This document shows, piece by piece, positions 30,363 through 38,982 of a DNA stretch of 64,000 nucleotides. A program made the translations under genes and the position numbers. Origin of the DNA: AC-32 sp963736055 (GTDB lineage: Bacteria > Actinomycetota > Thermoleophilia > Gaiellales > Gaiellaceae); the NCBI GenBank assembly GCA_963736055.1, contig CAVTNM010000008.1:558001-622000 (forward strand), written 5' to 3'. Below the pieces are notes generated by a model, which was given only the letters and a program-made list of their open reading frames with translations, did not search any database and was not told where the DNA came from. Every line of letters starts with the position of its first letter. The first letter of the stretch is position 1.

Positions 30363-30395
30363 GAGACCCCTTCGGTTGGACCAGACTAGCTGGGC

Positions 30396-31511
30396 CTAGC
30401 GCGTCCCCTCGGCCTTCTCCCACATCAGCGGTGCACCTTCGCGGAGATAGCGGCCGAGCGCGACCACCGTCGCCCAGGTCATCAGCAGGTAGTAGTAGGC
30501 GAGCCCGGCGCCGGGGACAGGCACCTTCATCTTCCCCGCCGCGGCGAGCGCCAGCCAGGCGGCCTGGGCGGCGAGCGCGGCCGCGTAGGGCCAGCCCTCG
30601 CCGACGAGGGCGATGCTCGTGGCGAGCAGCGTCACGTGCAGGAAGCCGCTGCCGTAGCGGAGCACGCGGTGCGAGAGCAGCTCCGCCAGGTACAGCGGCG
30701 GGACGCCCCGCAGGCTGCGCGCCTCGAACAGATGCCGCCAGGACCAGGGCAGCATCCGCACCTTGCGCCGGTACTCGTCCTCGATGTCGCGGCTCGGCTT
30801 CTCGTAGGCAAGCGCCTCCGGGTCGTAGACCGCCCGGCGGCCGCGCTGCACCATCAGGTTCGGGAAGCCGAGGTCGTGGCCGAAGGGCCACTCGACGTAG
30901 TCGGAGCGTCGCACCGCGTAGATCGCGCCGTTGCCGCCGGTGATCGAGCCGAGCGCGGACTCGCTCTTGCGAAGCCACATCTCGTAGCGCCAGTAGACGC
31001 CTTCCTTGTTGGTGCCGTCCTGGCGCCCGAAGCGGACCTGCCCGCAGACGTAGGCGACGTCCGGGTCGGCGAAGCTGCGGACGAGCTTGCGCAGGGCATC
31101 CGGCGCCCAGGTCGCGTTCGCGTCGCCGAAGGCGAGCACGTCGCTCTCGCTCTCGCGCACGGCGCGGTTGAGCGCGGGGAGCTTGCCCGCCCGCTCGCAC
31201 GCGAGCAGCCGCACGCGGCCGTCGTAGGCCGCAACGATCTCGTCGGTGCGGTCGGTCGAGCCGTCCGAGGCGACGACGATCTCGAGCTTGTCCGCCGGGT
31301 AGTCGAGCTCGAGCAGGTTCTCGACCCGGGCGCCGATCACGTCCTCCTCGTCGTGGGCCGGCACGATCAGCGTGACGCTGGGCGTGATCTCGTCTCTCGC
31401 CACCTCGTTCCTGCGAACGCGCGTGAGCGCGGCGGCCGCCAACGGGTAGCCGACGTGGGTCCAGGCGAGCCCGCCGAGGCTCGCCCAGAAGAGCGCCTTG
31501 AGGACGATCAC
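30396..31511 (-). CDS. GT2 polysaccharide synthase-like membrane glycosyltransferase
   Basis: 371 residues from GTG 31511 (GTGA with the previous stop). One N-terminal helix (ALFWASLGGLAWTHVGYPLA), a GT-A domain with VTLIVPAHDEEDVIGARVEN, VASDGSTDRTDEIVAAY, LAFGDANATW, ITGGNGAIYAVRR and EDEYRRKVRM (acceptor motif), then two or three C-terminal helices. This is the hyaluronan/PNAG synthase-like type that can elongate and extrude a chain, though many relatives add single sugars. Intact frame. Last gene of the thirteen-gene reverse operon from 45095. Confidence 0.85.
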   Translation of the reverse strand: MIVLKALFWASLGGLAWTHVGYPLAAAALTRVRRNEVARDEITPSVTLIVPAHDEEDVIGARVENLLELDYPADKLEIVVASDGSTDRTDEIVAAYDGRVRLLACERAGKLPALNRAVRESESDVLAFGDANATWAPDALRKLVRSFADPDVAYVCGQVRFGRQDGTNKEGVYWRYEMWLRKSESALGSITGGNGAIYAVRRSDYVEWPFGHDLGFPNLMVQRGRRAVYDPEALAYEKPSRDIEDEYRRKVRMLPWSWRHLFEARSLRGVPPLYLAELLSHRVLRYGSGFLHVTLLATSIALVGEGWPYAAALAAQAAWLALAAAGKMKVPVPGAGLAYYYLLMTWATVVALGRYLREGAPLMWEKAEGTR

Positions 31512-32459
31512 GCCGTCACGGTACCGCGATAGGCCGGGAAGAACCCCTCGTACCCGGCCCCGCGTGGAGAGAGGCGACGATAGGCCTCCACGTCGTGGAT
31601 CGCCTTGCCGATGGCGGCCTCGAGCTCGCCGCCGGGATCGAAGCGCAGCTTGAACTCGTACAGCGAGTCGCGGGCGCCGCCGACGCCGCCGCCGAGGTGG
31701 AAGCGCGTGTAGCCGATCTCCTGCGCCCAGCGCGCGGCCTCGAGGAAGAGCAGGGTGCTGGCTCCGAGCTTGCGGCCGGCGTCGCTCGAGGCGCCGAGGT
31801 GGTAGTGCAGCCAGGGCGGAGCGTGCAGGCAGAGGAGCTTGGCGTCGTCCCCGGCCTCGAAGAGGACGACGTGGCCGCGAAGGCTCGTCTCGAGCGCGCG
31901 CCAGTACTCCGGCGGGAAGTAGTAGAAGTCGTCGGCCTCCTGCCGCTCCATCGTCTGCTCGTACAGCGCGGCGAAGCCGGCCAGGCTCTCGGGCGCGAGC
32001 TGCGCCGTCGCCTCGACGCCCGCAGTGACGGCCTTGCGGACGACTCGGCGGTGGTGGCGGTGCATCCGGTCGAAGAGATCGCCCTCTTCGTCGAGCCGCC
32101 AGGCGACGGTGCCGGCCAGGGGCTGGACCTTCACCTCGGGCGGCGCCTCCCCCTGGTTCGCGTAGAGCGGGTGGAAGCGGACGAAGGTGGTGACGACGCC
32201 GTTCTCGCGGCACCAGGCCTGGTACGGGTCCCAGAAGCCGTGTCCGACCGGGCCGCCGTAGCCGTACGGCGTGATCACGTCGGTCGGCCCCTCGCGCAGG
32301 ATCGCCGGAAACACGGCCGTGCTCCGAGCGGAGGAAGAGCGGCCGGCCCGGCTCGAGCAGCGTCGAGGCCTCGACGTACTCGCGGGTCAGGTAGACGTCG
32401 ACGAAGCCGAGCTTCTCCAGCGCCTCGTTCCAGGCGTCGGGCGCGACCTCAGCGATCAC
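31508..32459 (-). CDS. FemAB/BioF2-like GNAT acyltransferase, one frameshift
   Basis: About 316 residues from GTG 32459, directly after the tandem repeat at 32461-32499. MHRHHRRVVRKAVTAGVEAT, FAALYEQTMERQEADDFYYF, LHYHLGASSDAGRKLGAST and YTRFHLGGGVGGARDSLYEF match the double-GNAT FemAB-like family. These enzymes move an amino acid from aminoacyl-tRNA, or an acyl group from CoA, to cell-wall or polysaccharide precursors. An extra C near 32315 (GGCCGTGTTT for GGCGTGTTT) breaks the frame after 50 residues. With the ATP-grasp genes in this operon it suggests an amide-type decoration of the glycan. Confidence 0.75.
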
Positions 32460-32460
32460 C

Positions 32461-32499
32461 AGTGACTGTCACTGTGACTGTCACTGTGACTGTCACTGT
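32461..32499. repeat. 12-base tandem repeat, 3.25 copies, containing a gene stop codon
   Basis: Forward unit TGTGACTGTCAC repeated three times plus TGT; first base of the first unit is A. Each unit is a near palindrome (GTGAC, T, GTCAC). It fills the 33-base gap between two genes and supplies the last Gln (CAG) and the TGA of the upstream sugar transferase. The same repeat is at 35359-35386. Confidence 0.9.
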
Positions 32500-33135
32500 T
32501 CGGTGGTTTTGGCTTGGTTGCGGGCCCGCTCGATGTTCATCTCGTCCTCGACGGGACGCTCCTCGTCGCGGCCGAGCTGCGTGAAGGTACGCACGAGGAT
32601 CCTCGCGTCGAGCCGGAGCGACCAGTGCTCGATGTACCAGAGGTCTTGCTCGATCCGCTCCGGCCAGCTGATCTCCTCGCGGCCGTTCACCTGCGACCAG
32701 CCGGTGATGCCCGGCTCGACCGCGAGGCGGCCGCGGTCGCGATCGGTGTAGTTCGCGGCCTGCTCGACCAGGTCCGGGCGCGGGCCGACGAGGCTCATCT
32801 GGCCGACGAGCACGTTCCAGAGCTGCGGCAGCTCGTCCAGGCTGGTCCGGCGCAGGAAGCGCCCCGGCCTGGTGATGCGCGGGTCGTCGGGGACGACGCC
32901 GTACGGGTCGTCGGTGAGCTCGTGGGCCAGCTCGAGCGCATTCGGGACCATCGTGCGGAACTTCAGCATCGCGAAGCGCTTGCCGTCCTTCCCCACCCGC
33001 TCCTGCGAGAGCAGAACCGGCCGGCCCGTCGTCGACGAGAATCCACACGGCGATCGCCGCCAGCAGGGGCGAGAGCAGCAGGAGCAGCAACGCGGCCGCG
33101 AGCCGGTCGGCGACGTGCTTGACGAAACGGCTCAC
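32493..33135 (-). CDS. Short initiating sugar-phosphate transferase (WcaJ-type catalytic domain), one frameshift
   Basis: About 213 residues from GTG 33135 (GTGA with the GT4 before it). A single hydrophobic hairpin (AAALLLLLLSPLLAAIAVWI), then RPVLLSQERVGKDGKRFAML, KFRTMVPNALE, TSLDELPQLWNVLVGQMSLV, GPRPD and VEPGITGWSQVNGREEISW. This is the minimal catalytic form without the N-terminal helices found in the enzyme at 21424. An extra G near 33020 (GACGGGCCGG for GACGGCCGG) breaks the frame. The stop TGA at 32493 lies inside the tandem repeat. It should start a second lipid-linked glycan. Confidence 0.82.
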
Positions 33136-34197
33136 CGGCGCACCTCGCGGTAGACGCGGTCGTGCTCGGCGGCGCTTTGCTCCCAGGTGAGGGCGGCGGC
33201 CGCGCGGCCGGCACCCGCATGGGCGGCCCGGAGCGCACGGGGCTCGAGCAGGCGCGCCGTGGCCTGGGCGAGCGCCTGCGGGTCGCCGGGCGGGACGACC
33301 TCGCCCGCGCCGAACTCACGCACGATCTCCCCGAGCGAGCCGACGTCCGTCACGACCACCGGCCGACGGTATCCGATCGCCGTCGCGAGCACGCCGGACG
33401 AGTCGAGGCGCCGGTAGGGAAGCACGACGACTGCCGCCTTCCCCATCAGCTCGCGCACCTCCTCGTCGGGCCGGAAGCCGAGGCGCCACTCGACCTGGCC
33501 GTCGAGATCGGTCTCCTGGACCGGATCGAGCGGGTCTCCGGCAACCACGAGCCGGGCATCCGGGATCTGGGGCAGCGCCTCGAGGAGGACGTCGAGCCCC
33601 TTGTAGTCGCGGATCAGGCCGAAGAAGAGCAGCGTGCGCCCCTCCGGCGGCGGCAGCTCGTCGCCCTCGAAGACCGGGTGGGCGATGCGCGCGATCCGCT
33701 CGCGGCCGAGACCGAGCTCGACGAGCTGCTCGACGGCGCGCCGTGAATGGACGATCACGCGCTCCGCGCTCTCGAGCACCTCCGGCCAGGCGCGGAGCGC
33801 CTTCGCGCGCCGCGGGAGCACGTCGTGCGCCGTCAGCACGACCGGGCGGTCGTCCGCGACCCGGCGCAGCCAGCGCAGGTCGAGCTCCGGCCTGGGCAGC
33901 CACTGGACGTGGACGACGTCCGGATCGAGCCGCTCGATCCTGCGGGTCAGGCGCGCGACGCTCGGCCCGTACTCGAGCCCCTTGAGGGCGAGCCCGGGCC
34001 GGGGCGCGGCGGAAGAGACGGGTCGAGACCGGCGCGAACAGCTCCTCGCGGTCGTAGCCCTCGGGCTCGGGGACCTCGCCGTGCGGGAACCGCGAGGTCA
34101 GGAGCGTGACTGCGTGCCCCTCGCGGGCGAGCGCCGAGGCGAGCGCGTGGTCGTACGGCGGGGTGTACGCCAGCGGGTCGACGAGCGCGATCCGCAT
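33132..34197 (-). CDS. GT4 family glycosyltransferase, one frameshift
   Basis: About 354 residues from ATG 34197, overlapping the ATP-grasp stop by one base (TGATG). MRIALVDPLAYTPPYDHALA opens the N-domain; VVLTAHDVLPRRAKALRAWP and IVHSRRAVEQLVELG follow. The C-domain has LLFFGLIRDYKGLDVLLEAL and LPYRRLDSSGVLATAIGYRR, where the donor motif lacks the usual glutamates, as in some GT4 enzymes of this type. An extra C near 34010 (GGCCCGGGCTC) causes the shift. It stands between two enzymes expected to modify or initiate the glycan. Confidence 0.8.
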
Positions 34198-35338
34198 CAG
34201 ACTCGGGAGCGGAGATAGGTGAGGCTGGCCAGCGCCGGCCGCGGGTCGTCGGCGGCGAAGACGGCGCGCACCTTCTTCCCGCCCACGTAGTGGCGCAGGA
34301 ACTCGCGCGGGTGCAGCTCGCGCCTGCGTGCCATCTGGGCGGAGACCCAGACGTCCTTCGCCAGGTAGAGCCAGGTGACGCCGTCGCCGAGCGTCCGCTC
34401 GGGCTGCGGGTCGGACGCCGCAGAGGTCCTCGTACGCGATCCCGGCCATGTCGAGCTCCGGCCCCATCGCGATCCCGGCCCAGATCGGCGGCCGGGTGTT
34501 CACCTCGAGCAGCTTGAGCCGACCGTCGCGCGGGTCGCGGACGAGCTCGACGTGCGCCAGGCCCGTGTAGCCGGCGCGCGCGCAGGAGCCGCTGCCCGAG
34601 CCGGTGCACCTCGGGGTCGAGCGCGGAGGTGAAGACGGCACTCGTGCCGAAGCGGAGCGGCCCCTGGCGCACCTTGCGCCCGACGACGCTGGCGCGCGGC
34701 TCGCCGTCGCGTGCGATGTAGGTGAAGAGCGACCAGACATCCTCGTGCGAGTCCGGGACGAGCTCCTGGACGATGGTGTCGAAGCCGCGTTCGCGTCGCC
34801 CGCTTCCAGCCGGCGACCGCCGAGTCGAGATCGGGCGCGACGAAGGCCTTCTCTCCGAAGGTGAGGGCGAACTCCTGGCCCTCGACCGCCTTGAGGAGGA
34901 GCGGCGGGCGCAGGCCCGCGGCTCGAATCTGCTCGGGGCTCTCGGCAGGCACCGTCTTGCGGGGAGTCGACGTCCGCCGCCGCCGCCACCTGCGGGAGGA
35001 CGTCCTTGCGGCGGAGGCGCATCGTGGCCTCGGGATCGTCCGGGAGCGGCACGTCGGCGAGCTCGCGCGACGTCGTCCCAGCGGTTCAGGACCATCTCGA
35101 CGTTCTCGTCCCGCTCGGGGAAGAGCACGGGACGCTCGCCGCCGGCCGCGGCGGCGCGCAGCGCCTTGAGCAGGCCGTCCTCGCCGGCCACGACCCCGCT
35201 GGTCGCGAGGTAGCGCGAGCGGAGGCCGAACTCGTTCGGACGCAGCGCCACGCCGTGAACGGGGATGCCCTGGCGCCCGAGGCAGCGCACGATCGAGAGA
35301 CCCGCGTGCAGGAGCCCGAAGACCACGACGGGCCTCAC
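34197..35338 (-). CDS. ATP-grasp carboxylate-amine ligase-like protein, several frameshifts
   Basis: GTG 35338 with a good ribosome site (GGAGG at 35349-35353 on the reverse strand). A PreATP domain (VVVFGLLHAGLSIVRCLGRQ, GIPVHGVALRPN) is followed by PPLLLKAVEGQEFALTFG (ATP-binding Lys), FDTIVQELVPDSHEDVWSLF and KLLEVNTRPPIWAGIAMGPE, where Glu and Asn bind Mg. Frame breaks near 35070, 34955, 34800, 34580 and 34420; repaired length about 380. The family joins a carboxylate to an amine using ATP. In a glycan operon it may amidate a uronic acid or activate an amino acid. Confidence 0.72.
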
Positions 35339-35358
35339 GGGCGAAATTCCTCCGGTTC

Positions 35359-35386
35359 AGTGACTGTCACTGTGACTGTCACTGTG
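35359..35386. repeat. 12-base tandem repeat, 2.3 copies, containing a gene stop codon
   Basis: AGTGACTGTCAC then TGTGACTGTCAC then TGTG: the same unit as at 32461-32499. Here too it gives the final Gln codon and TGA (35379-35381) of the upstream gene. The flanking sequences of the two copies are otherwise unrelated. Confidence 0.9.
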
Positions 35387-36399
35387 GCACGTCCGAAAGG
35401 GCTGCTTCGTAGGCCGCAAGGGTCGCGTCCGTGACGGCCGGCCAGGCGAAGCGCTCCCGCACCCGCTCGCGCCCGGCGGCGCCCATGCGGCGCCGGAGCT
35501 CGCGGTCGCCGACCAGGCGCTCGAGCGCCTCCCGCAGCGCGGGCACGTCCCTCGGCGGCACCTGCAGTCCCGTCTCGCCGTCCACGACGAGATCCAGCAG
35601 TCCCCCGACGGCGCTCGCCACCACCGGCCGCCCGTAGGCCATCGCCTCGGCGCAGACCACGCCGAAGCCCTCGCGGTGGGAAGGAACCGCGACCACGGCC
35701 GCCCGCTCGTACAGCGGGCCGAGCGCGTGGTGCGGGACGAACCCGAGCGCGTTCGGAACCCGGTCGCGCAGCGGCCCGTCGCCGGCCACCACGAGCGTCA
35801 TCCCGTTCGCGGCCTCCACCAGCTCCAGGATCCCCTTCTCCGGCGAGAGGCGCCCGGCGAACAGCACCTCCGGCGGCTCGGCCTCGTCGGCGACGAGGTC
35901 GGGCACCTCCACCCCGCTCGGGATGACGCGCACCTCCCTGGCGCCGAGCTCGCGCGCCGAGTCGGCCAGCGCGTTCGAGGCGCAGATGACCAGGCGCGCG
36001 CGCCGCAGCACCTGCCGCGCCGGCGCCTTGGCCCGCCGGGCCAGCTCGACGTCCGTCCCCCAGAGCTGCACCACGAACGGCTTGCCCGTCGTCAGCGCGA
36101 CCGCCCCCGCCGGAAGCCAGTGCGCGTGCACGAGGTCGGCATCCCGCGAGGCGCGCCGCGCGGCCAGCGAGAAGCTGCCGAGCATCGCGGGCAGGAGCGC
36201 GGCCCGCCAGGGCTCGCGGCGCAGGTTGCCGACCACTCCGGCGCCGTAGGCGATCCCGAAGTGCCTGAACGACGCCGGCGAGACCACCTCCACCTCGATC
36301 CCGCGCTCGCGGACCCGCTCGACCGCCGTCCGCGACGAAGTTCCCGGCCGGGTCGCCCGGCTCGCGCGGGTACGAGGTGGTCAGGACGGTGATCTTCAC
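35379..36399 (-). CDS. GT4 family glycosyltransferase, one frameshift
   Basis: About 339 residues from GTG 36399 (GTGA with the ligase gene). N-terminus ITVLTTSYPREPGDPAGNFV, then VHAHWLPAGAVALTTGKPFV, VQLWGTDVELARRAKAPAR, IPSGVEVPDL and EVLFAGRLSPEKGILELVEA. The donor motif is complete in REGFGVVCAEAMAYGRPVV followed by SAVGGLLDLV. At 36324-36328 GACGGCGGTC should read GACGCGGTC. The stop lies within the second tandem repeat. A regular GT4 in the long operon. Confidence 0.83.
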
Positions 36400-37730
36400 G
36401 GGATCCTGGAGGCCGTATGCCGGGAAAACACCGCCGGCGTCGACAGCACCAGCATCGCGAAGACGTAGAAGTAGAGGAACGACATGGTCAGGTAGAAGAC
36501 GTTCGCCGCCATCGTCCCCACCAGCGCGGCGGTCATGCCCCAGGCGAGCGGCCGCAGACGCGCCGCCAGCGGGTCGCCCGCCGCCGCCAGCGCCTGCCCG
36601 AGCTTCCGCGCCACCCCGAGCCGCGCAAACAGGTACCAGAGGAAGACCGCGAACAGCGCGGTCCCGACGAGCCCGCCCTCGACGAGCAGGGCCACGTAGA
36701 ACGAATGCGGGCCCCAGTTGGTCTTGCCGGTCACGAACTCGTAGTAGACGGAGAAGTTGTTGAAGCCGAGGCCGAAGAGCGGGTGCTGATGCAGTACCTG
36801 CGGGACGAAGTCGTAGACCCCGAAGTGGGCCGAGGTCGAGCGGCCGCCGGTCTGCAGCCGTGAGCGAACCACCACGTCGAAGAAGTGGCGCCGACGGTAG
36901 ACCTCGAAGACGACCGGGATCGCTACCAGCGCGAGCGGCAGCACCGCCGCTCGCGAGAAGAGCAGGTGGCGGTACGGGACCAGCAGGACGAGACCGCCGA
37001 CCGCGAGCCCCAGGATCCCGCTGCGCGAGAGCGTCGCCAGCTCGGCCACGAGCAGGAACCCGAGCAGGAGCGCGAGCGGCACCCGCAGCCGGTGACCCCG
37101 CTCGAGCCGGAGGTAGATCGGCGCGAGGATCAGGATCGGGAGGATGAGCTCGATCCCGAGGTGGTTCGGGTCGCCGGTGAGCGCATTCGGCCGGTAGACG
37201 CTCGAGCCGTTCACGGCACCGTAGATGTTGATCTGGCTCGCCCCGCGCGTGAGCGGCTCGAGCACGACGGAGTCGAGGTTGTGGCCGGCCTGCGCCGCGA
37301 GCAGCTGCAGGATCCCGTAGCCGGCGTTGACCGCGATCCCGCCCAGAAACCACGCCAGCGTGCGCCAGTAGAAGCGCCGCGAGCGGCCCGCGAGGTAGAT
37401 CACGCCCGTCACGAGGAACGCGAAGTGGATCAGCCACTTGACGATTCCCTTGCCGTACTGGTCGAGGGCCTGTCCCGTCTCGAGGTTGAAGAAGCCGATC
37501 AGGTAGACGAGCAGGAAGGCGGCCAGGAAGGCGAGCAGCACCGCGGCCGTCCGCGGCACCGGCCCGTGGCGACGGCCCAGCCGGTCGAAGGCGTACGAGA
37601 ACAGGAAGCCGAGGGCGGTCAGGTCGGCGAGGAAGATCGACCCGGCGACGTTCCACTGCACCTTGGCGAAGGTGGCGCAGAAGACGGCCGCCAGGAAGAA
37701 GAACGGGACGATTGGGCTTTCCCGCCGCAT
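36396..37730 (-). CDS. O-antigen ligase/polymerase (Wzy/WaaL-like)
   Basis: 444 residues, ATG 37730, intact. About eleven membrane helices. A large external loop carries INIYGAVNGSSVYRPNALTG and DPNHLGIELILPILIL, and the second signature FGVYDFVPQVLHQHPLFGLG with FNNFSVYYEFVTG and GPHSFYVALLVEGG. That second block is the PF04932-type core of ligases and polymerases. It would polymerise repeat units, or attach finished chains, on the outer face. A second such protein is at 57051-58622. One base separates it from the GT4 gene upstream. Confidence 0.85.
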   Translation of the reverse strand: MRRESPIVPFFFLAAVFCATFAKVQWNVAGSIFLADLTALGFLFSYAFDRLGRRHGPVPRTAAVLLAFLAAFLLVYLIGFFNLETGQALDQYGKGIVKWLIHFAFLVTGVIYLAGRSRRFYWRTLAWFLGGIAVNAGYGILQLLAAQAGHNLDSVVLEPLTRGASQINIYGAVNGSSVYRPNALTGDPNHLGIELILPILILAPIYLRLERGHRLRVPLALLLGFLLVAELATLSRSGILGLAVGGLVLLVPYRHLLFSRAAVLPLALVAIPVVFEVYRRRHFFDVVVRSRLQTGGRSTSAHFGVYDFVPQVLHQHPLFGLGFNNFSVYYEFVTGKTNWGPHSFYVALLVEGGLVGTALFAVFLWYLFARLGVARKLGQALAAAGDPLAARLRPLAWGMTAALVGTMAANVFYLTMSFLYFYVFAMLVLSTPAVFSRHTASRIP

Positions 37731-37731
37731 T

Positions 37732-38982
37732 TCAGGCCAGCGTCCAGAGCAGCTCGGCCAGCTCCTCGACGCGCGCCTCCCGCGAGAGCCGCTGCCGCTG
37801 CTCGTCGGTCAGGTGGCCGTCCTGCAGCTTCCCCGCCCGCCAGCGGGCGTGCAGGCCGAGGAGCGCCTCCCGGATCCCTTTGACGTCCTCGGGGGCGACG
37901 ACGATCCCCGAGCCCGTCTCGCGGACGAGCTCCGCGGCGGCGCCGTCGGGCGGCACGGCGGCGAGGATCGGCCGCTCGGCCGCGAGGTACTCGAAGATCT
38001 TCCCGCTCGGGACGGCCCGGCCGCGGCCTGCGGCCTCGGGCAGGAGCAGAAGGTTCGCCTCGGAGTCGCGCTGGAGCTCGAGCGCGCGGCGGTGCGGGAG
38101 GTAGTCGAGGAGCTCCAGCCGGTCGCCCAGGCCGAGCTCCGGCACCCACTCGCGGTCGGCGGCGCGGAAGTCGCCCACGAAGCGTGCGACCACGTCCTCG
38201 AGGCCCGTCTCGGCGAGCGCGGTCAGGAAGGCTCGTGGGTTTCGCTGCCCGAAGAAGCTCCCCGTGTGCGTGATCCGGAAGCGCTCGCCCGGCCGGTACT
38301 CGAGCCCGGCGAAGTCGTCGAAATCGGAGCCGTTCGGGATCACGCGCACCGGCCCGACCGGGTCGAAGCCGCGCATCTCGTCGGCGATGAAGTCGGACAC
38401 CGCGACGACCGCGTCGGCGTGCTCGGCGACCAGCCTGACGACCCGCTCGAGCGCCTTCTCCTTCGCCTGCACCGCCTTGCGGTCGAACCGGCGATCGGCG
38501 TTCTGCAGCACCGAGTCGCGCTGGTCGGCGACCCAGGGAATTCCCGCGAGCCGCTTGACCGCGGCACCGATCAGGTTCATCGAGACGGGCGGGCTCGTCG
38601 TGATCACGGCATCGATGCCCTCGCGCTTGACGATGCGAACCGCCGCCGGCACCGCCGTCGCCGCCCAGGTCACGCTCGCGTCCGGGAGCAGGAGCCGCCG
38701 GTAGGCCAGGCGCGCCTTCGCGAGCACGAGATCGGTCCCCTCGAGGCCGTGCAGCTCCTCGGATGGAAGGCGCGCCTTCGGCCCGAGGTAGCGCGCGCGG
38801 TGCACGAACGCCTGGGTCGGCGGGCGCAGCTCCTCGTCGCGGTGGAGCCATTTCGGGTCGTCGGGCGCGAGCACGTGCGTCTCGATCCCGAGCGCCGGCA
38901 GGTGGGTCGCCAGCTTGAGCGGGCGCTGGACACCGCCTCCGCCCGCCGGCGGCCAGTACATCGTCACCAAGAGGACTTTCAT
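37732..38982 (-). CDS. GT4 family glycosyltransferase (ADQRDSV subfamily)
   Basis: 416 residues, ATG 38982 sharing ATGA with the previous stop; frame intact. LLVTMYWPPAGGGGVQRPLK, ITTSPPVSMNLIGAAVKRL, WVADQRDSVL, VIPNGSDFDDFAGLEYRPG and VPSGKIFEYLAAERPILAA mark the same branch as the genes at 14670 and 15946. The glycine-rich loop and PSGK donor motif are intact. Likely cytoplasmic, adding one residue to the lipid-linked unit. Confidence 0.87.
   Translation of the reverse strand: MKVLLVTMYWPPAGGGGVQRPLKLATHLPALGIETHVLAPDDPKWLHRDEELRPPTQAFVHRARYLGPKARLPSEELHGLEGTDLVLAKARLAYRRLLLPDASVTWAATAVPAAVRIVKREGIDAVITTSPPVSMNLIGAAVKRLAGIPWVADQRDSVLQNADRRFDRKAVQAKEKALERVVRLVAEHADAVVAVSDFIADEMRGFDPVGPVRVIPNGSDFDDFAGLEYRPGERFRITHTGSFFGQRNPRAFLTALAETGLEDVVARFVGDFRAADREWVPELGLGDRLELLDYLPHRRALELQRDSEANLLLLPEAAGRGRAVPSGKIFEYLAAERPILAAVPPDGAAAELVRETGSGIVVAPEDVKGIREALLGLHARWRAGKLQDGHLTDEQRQRLSREARVEELAELLWTLA

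Noticed and set aside
32449..32510. Val-Thr repeat peptides on both strands
   Set aside because: They are only the translation of the 12-base tandem repeat and have no start site or conserved protein around them.
32461..35386. CRISPR array
   Set aside because: Units are 12 bases, directly adjacent and without unique spacers, and no cas-like gene is present.
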